Assembly: GCF_010468615.1 (NCBI RefSeq)
Contig: NZ_WUEH01000027.1
Span: 1 to 42,282, forward strand
DNA from: Pseudodesulfovibrio sp. JC047
GTDB lineage: Bacteria; Desulfobacterota; Desulfovibrionia; Desulfovibrionales; Desulfovibrionaceae
DNA: 42,282 nucleotides
Direction of reading: 5' to 3'
In this document: positions 42,270 through 42,282 of the stretch, in pieces
Position numbering within the stretch: position 1 is the stretch's first letter
Layout of the letters: every line of letters starts with the position of its first letter
Translations under genes and position numbers: made by a program
The notes under the pieces: model-generated
Database searches by the model: none
Told to the model about the DNA's origin: nothing
The model's input: only the letters and a program-made list of their open reading frames with translations

Positions 42270-42282
42270 CAAACAGCTTAAC
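42262..42282 (+). CDS. Start of a gene cut by the window end, possibly an IS30-like transposase
   Basis: ATG 42262 has GGAGGGA nine bases upstream. Only MGHKQLN is visible. That opening resembles the N-terminus of IS30-family transposases as I remember it (M..KQLT..ER), but seven residues cannot prove it. The nested inverted repeat just upstream would fit an element end. Partial at the 3' side. Confidence 0.35.

Overview
The window reads as one stretch of chromosome from a Gram-negative bacterium, most likely a Desulfovibrio/Pseudodesulfovibrio-type member of the Desulfobacterota. This is an inference from overall gene style: moderately high GC, frequent sigma-54 promoters, a type III glutamine synthetase, a Tad pilus locus, and multidomain signalling proteins. 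No rRNA, tRNA or other taxonomic marker is present. No phage, CRISPR array or integrase was seen. The only hint of a mobile element is the last ~80 bases, where a possible IS30-like transposase gene begins.

Layout. (1) 1-579: non-coding, with three tandem ~150-bp repeats and a bidirectional terminator. (2) 580-2811, minus strand: polar amino-acid ABC importer (binding protein, permease, ATPase). (3) 3269-4456, minus: receiver-histidine kinase. (4) 4546-9245, minus: four-gene BMP/Nup-type (purine nucleoside-like) ABC importer. (5) 9643-11667, plus: greA, then an RluA-type pseudouridine synthase split into two overlapping genes. (6) 12003-14186, plus: type III glutamine synthetase behind a sigma-54 promoter. 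It ends in a perfect 31-bp-arm hairpin terminator and is followed by about 400 bp of hairpin repeats. (7) 14668-15660, minus: Gfo/Idh/MocA oxidoreductase. (8) 15944-24850, plus: a galactose operon (galT-galK-LacI-type regulator-galM) tightly linked to a glucose/galactose-type ABC importer, with a LacI-family operator in front. (9) 24954-25715, minus: TPR protein. (10) 25982-41998: a complete Tad (tight adherence, type IVb Flp pilus) locus. The minor pseudopilins and TadG lie on the minus strand. A sigma-54 activator, the Flp pilin, prepilin peptidase, CpaB, secretin, small accessory proteins, CpaE/TadZ, CpaF/TadA, TadB, TadC, TadD and a hybrid sensor kinase lie on the plus strand. (11) 41999-42282: terminator, a further hairpin repeat, a dispersed repeat and the start of a possible IS.

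How the genes work together. The gal block should take up a sugar, convert beta- to alpha-galactose (GalM), phosphorylate it (GalK) and exchange it with UDP-glucose (GalT). The epimerase GalE is not in the window. The Tad block is self-contained for building and exporting Flp pili. Its two divergent structural operons each have a near-consensus sigma-54 promoter, and the gene for a sigma-54 activator lies between them. A hybrid histidine kinase ends the locus and is a plausible input partner. This wiring (one enhancer-binding regulator, two outward sigma-54 promoters, shared TGGAT/ATCCA dyads upstream of both) is the most system-like observation here.

All calls come from reading the sequence and remembered family features; no database search was run.
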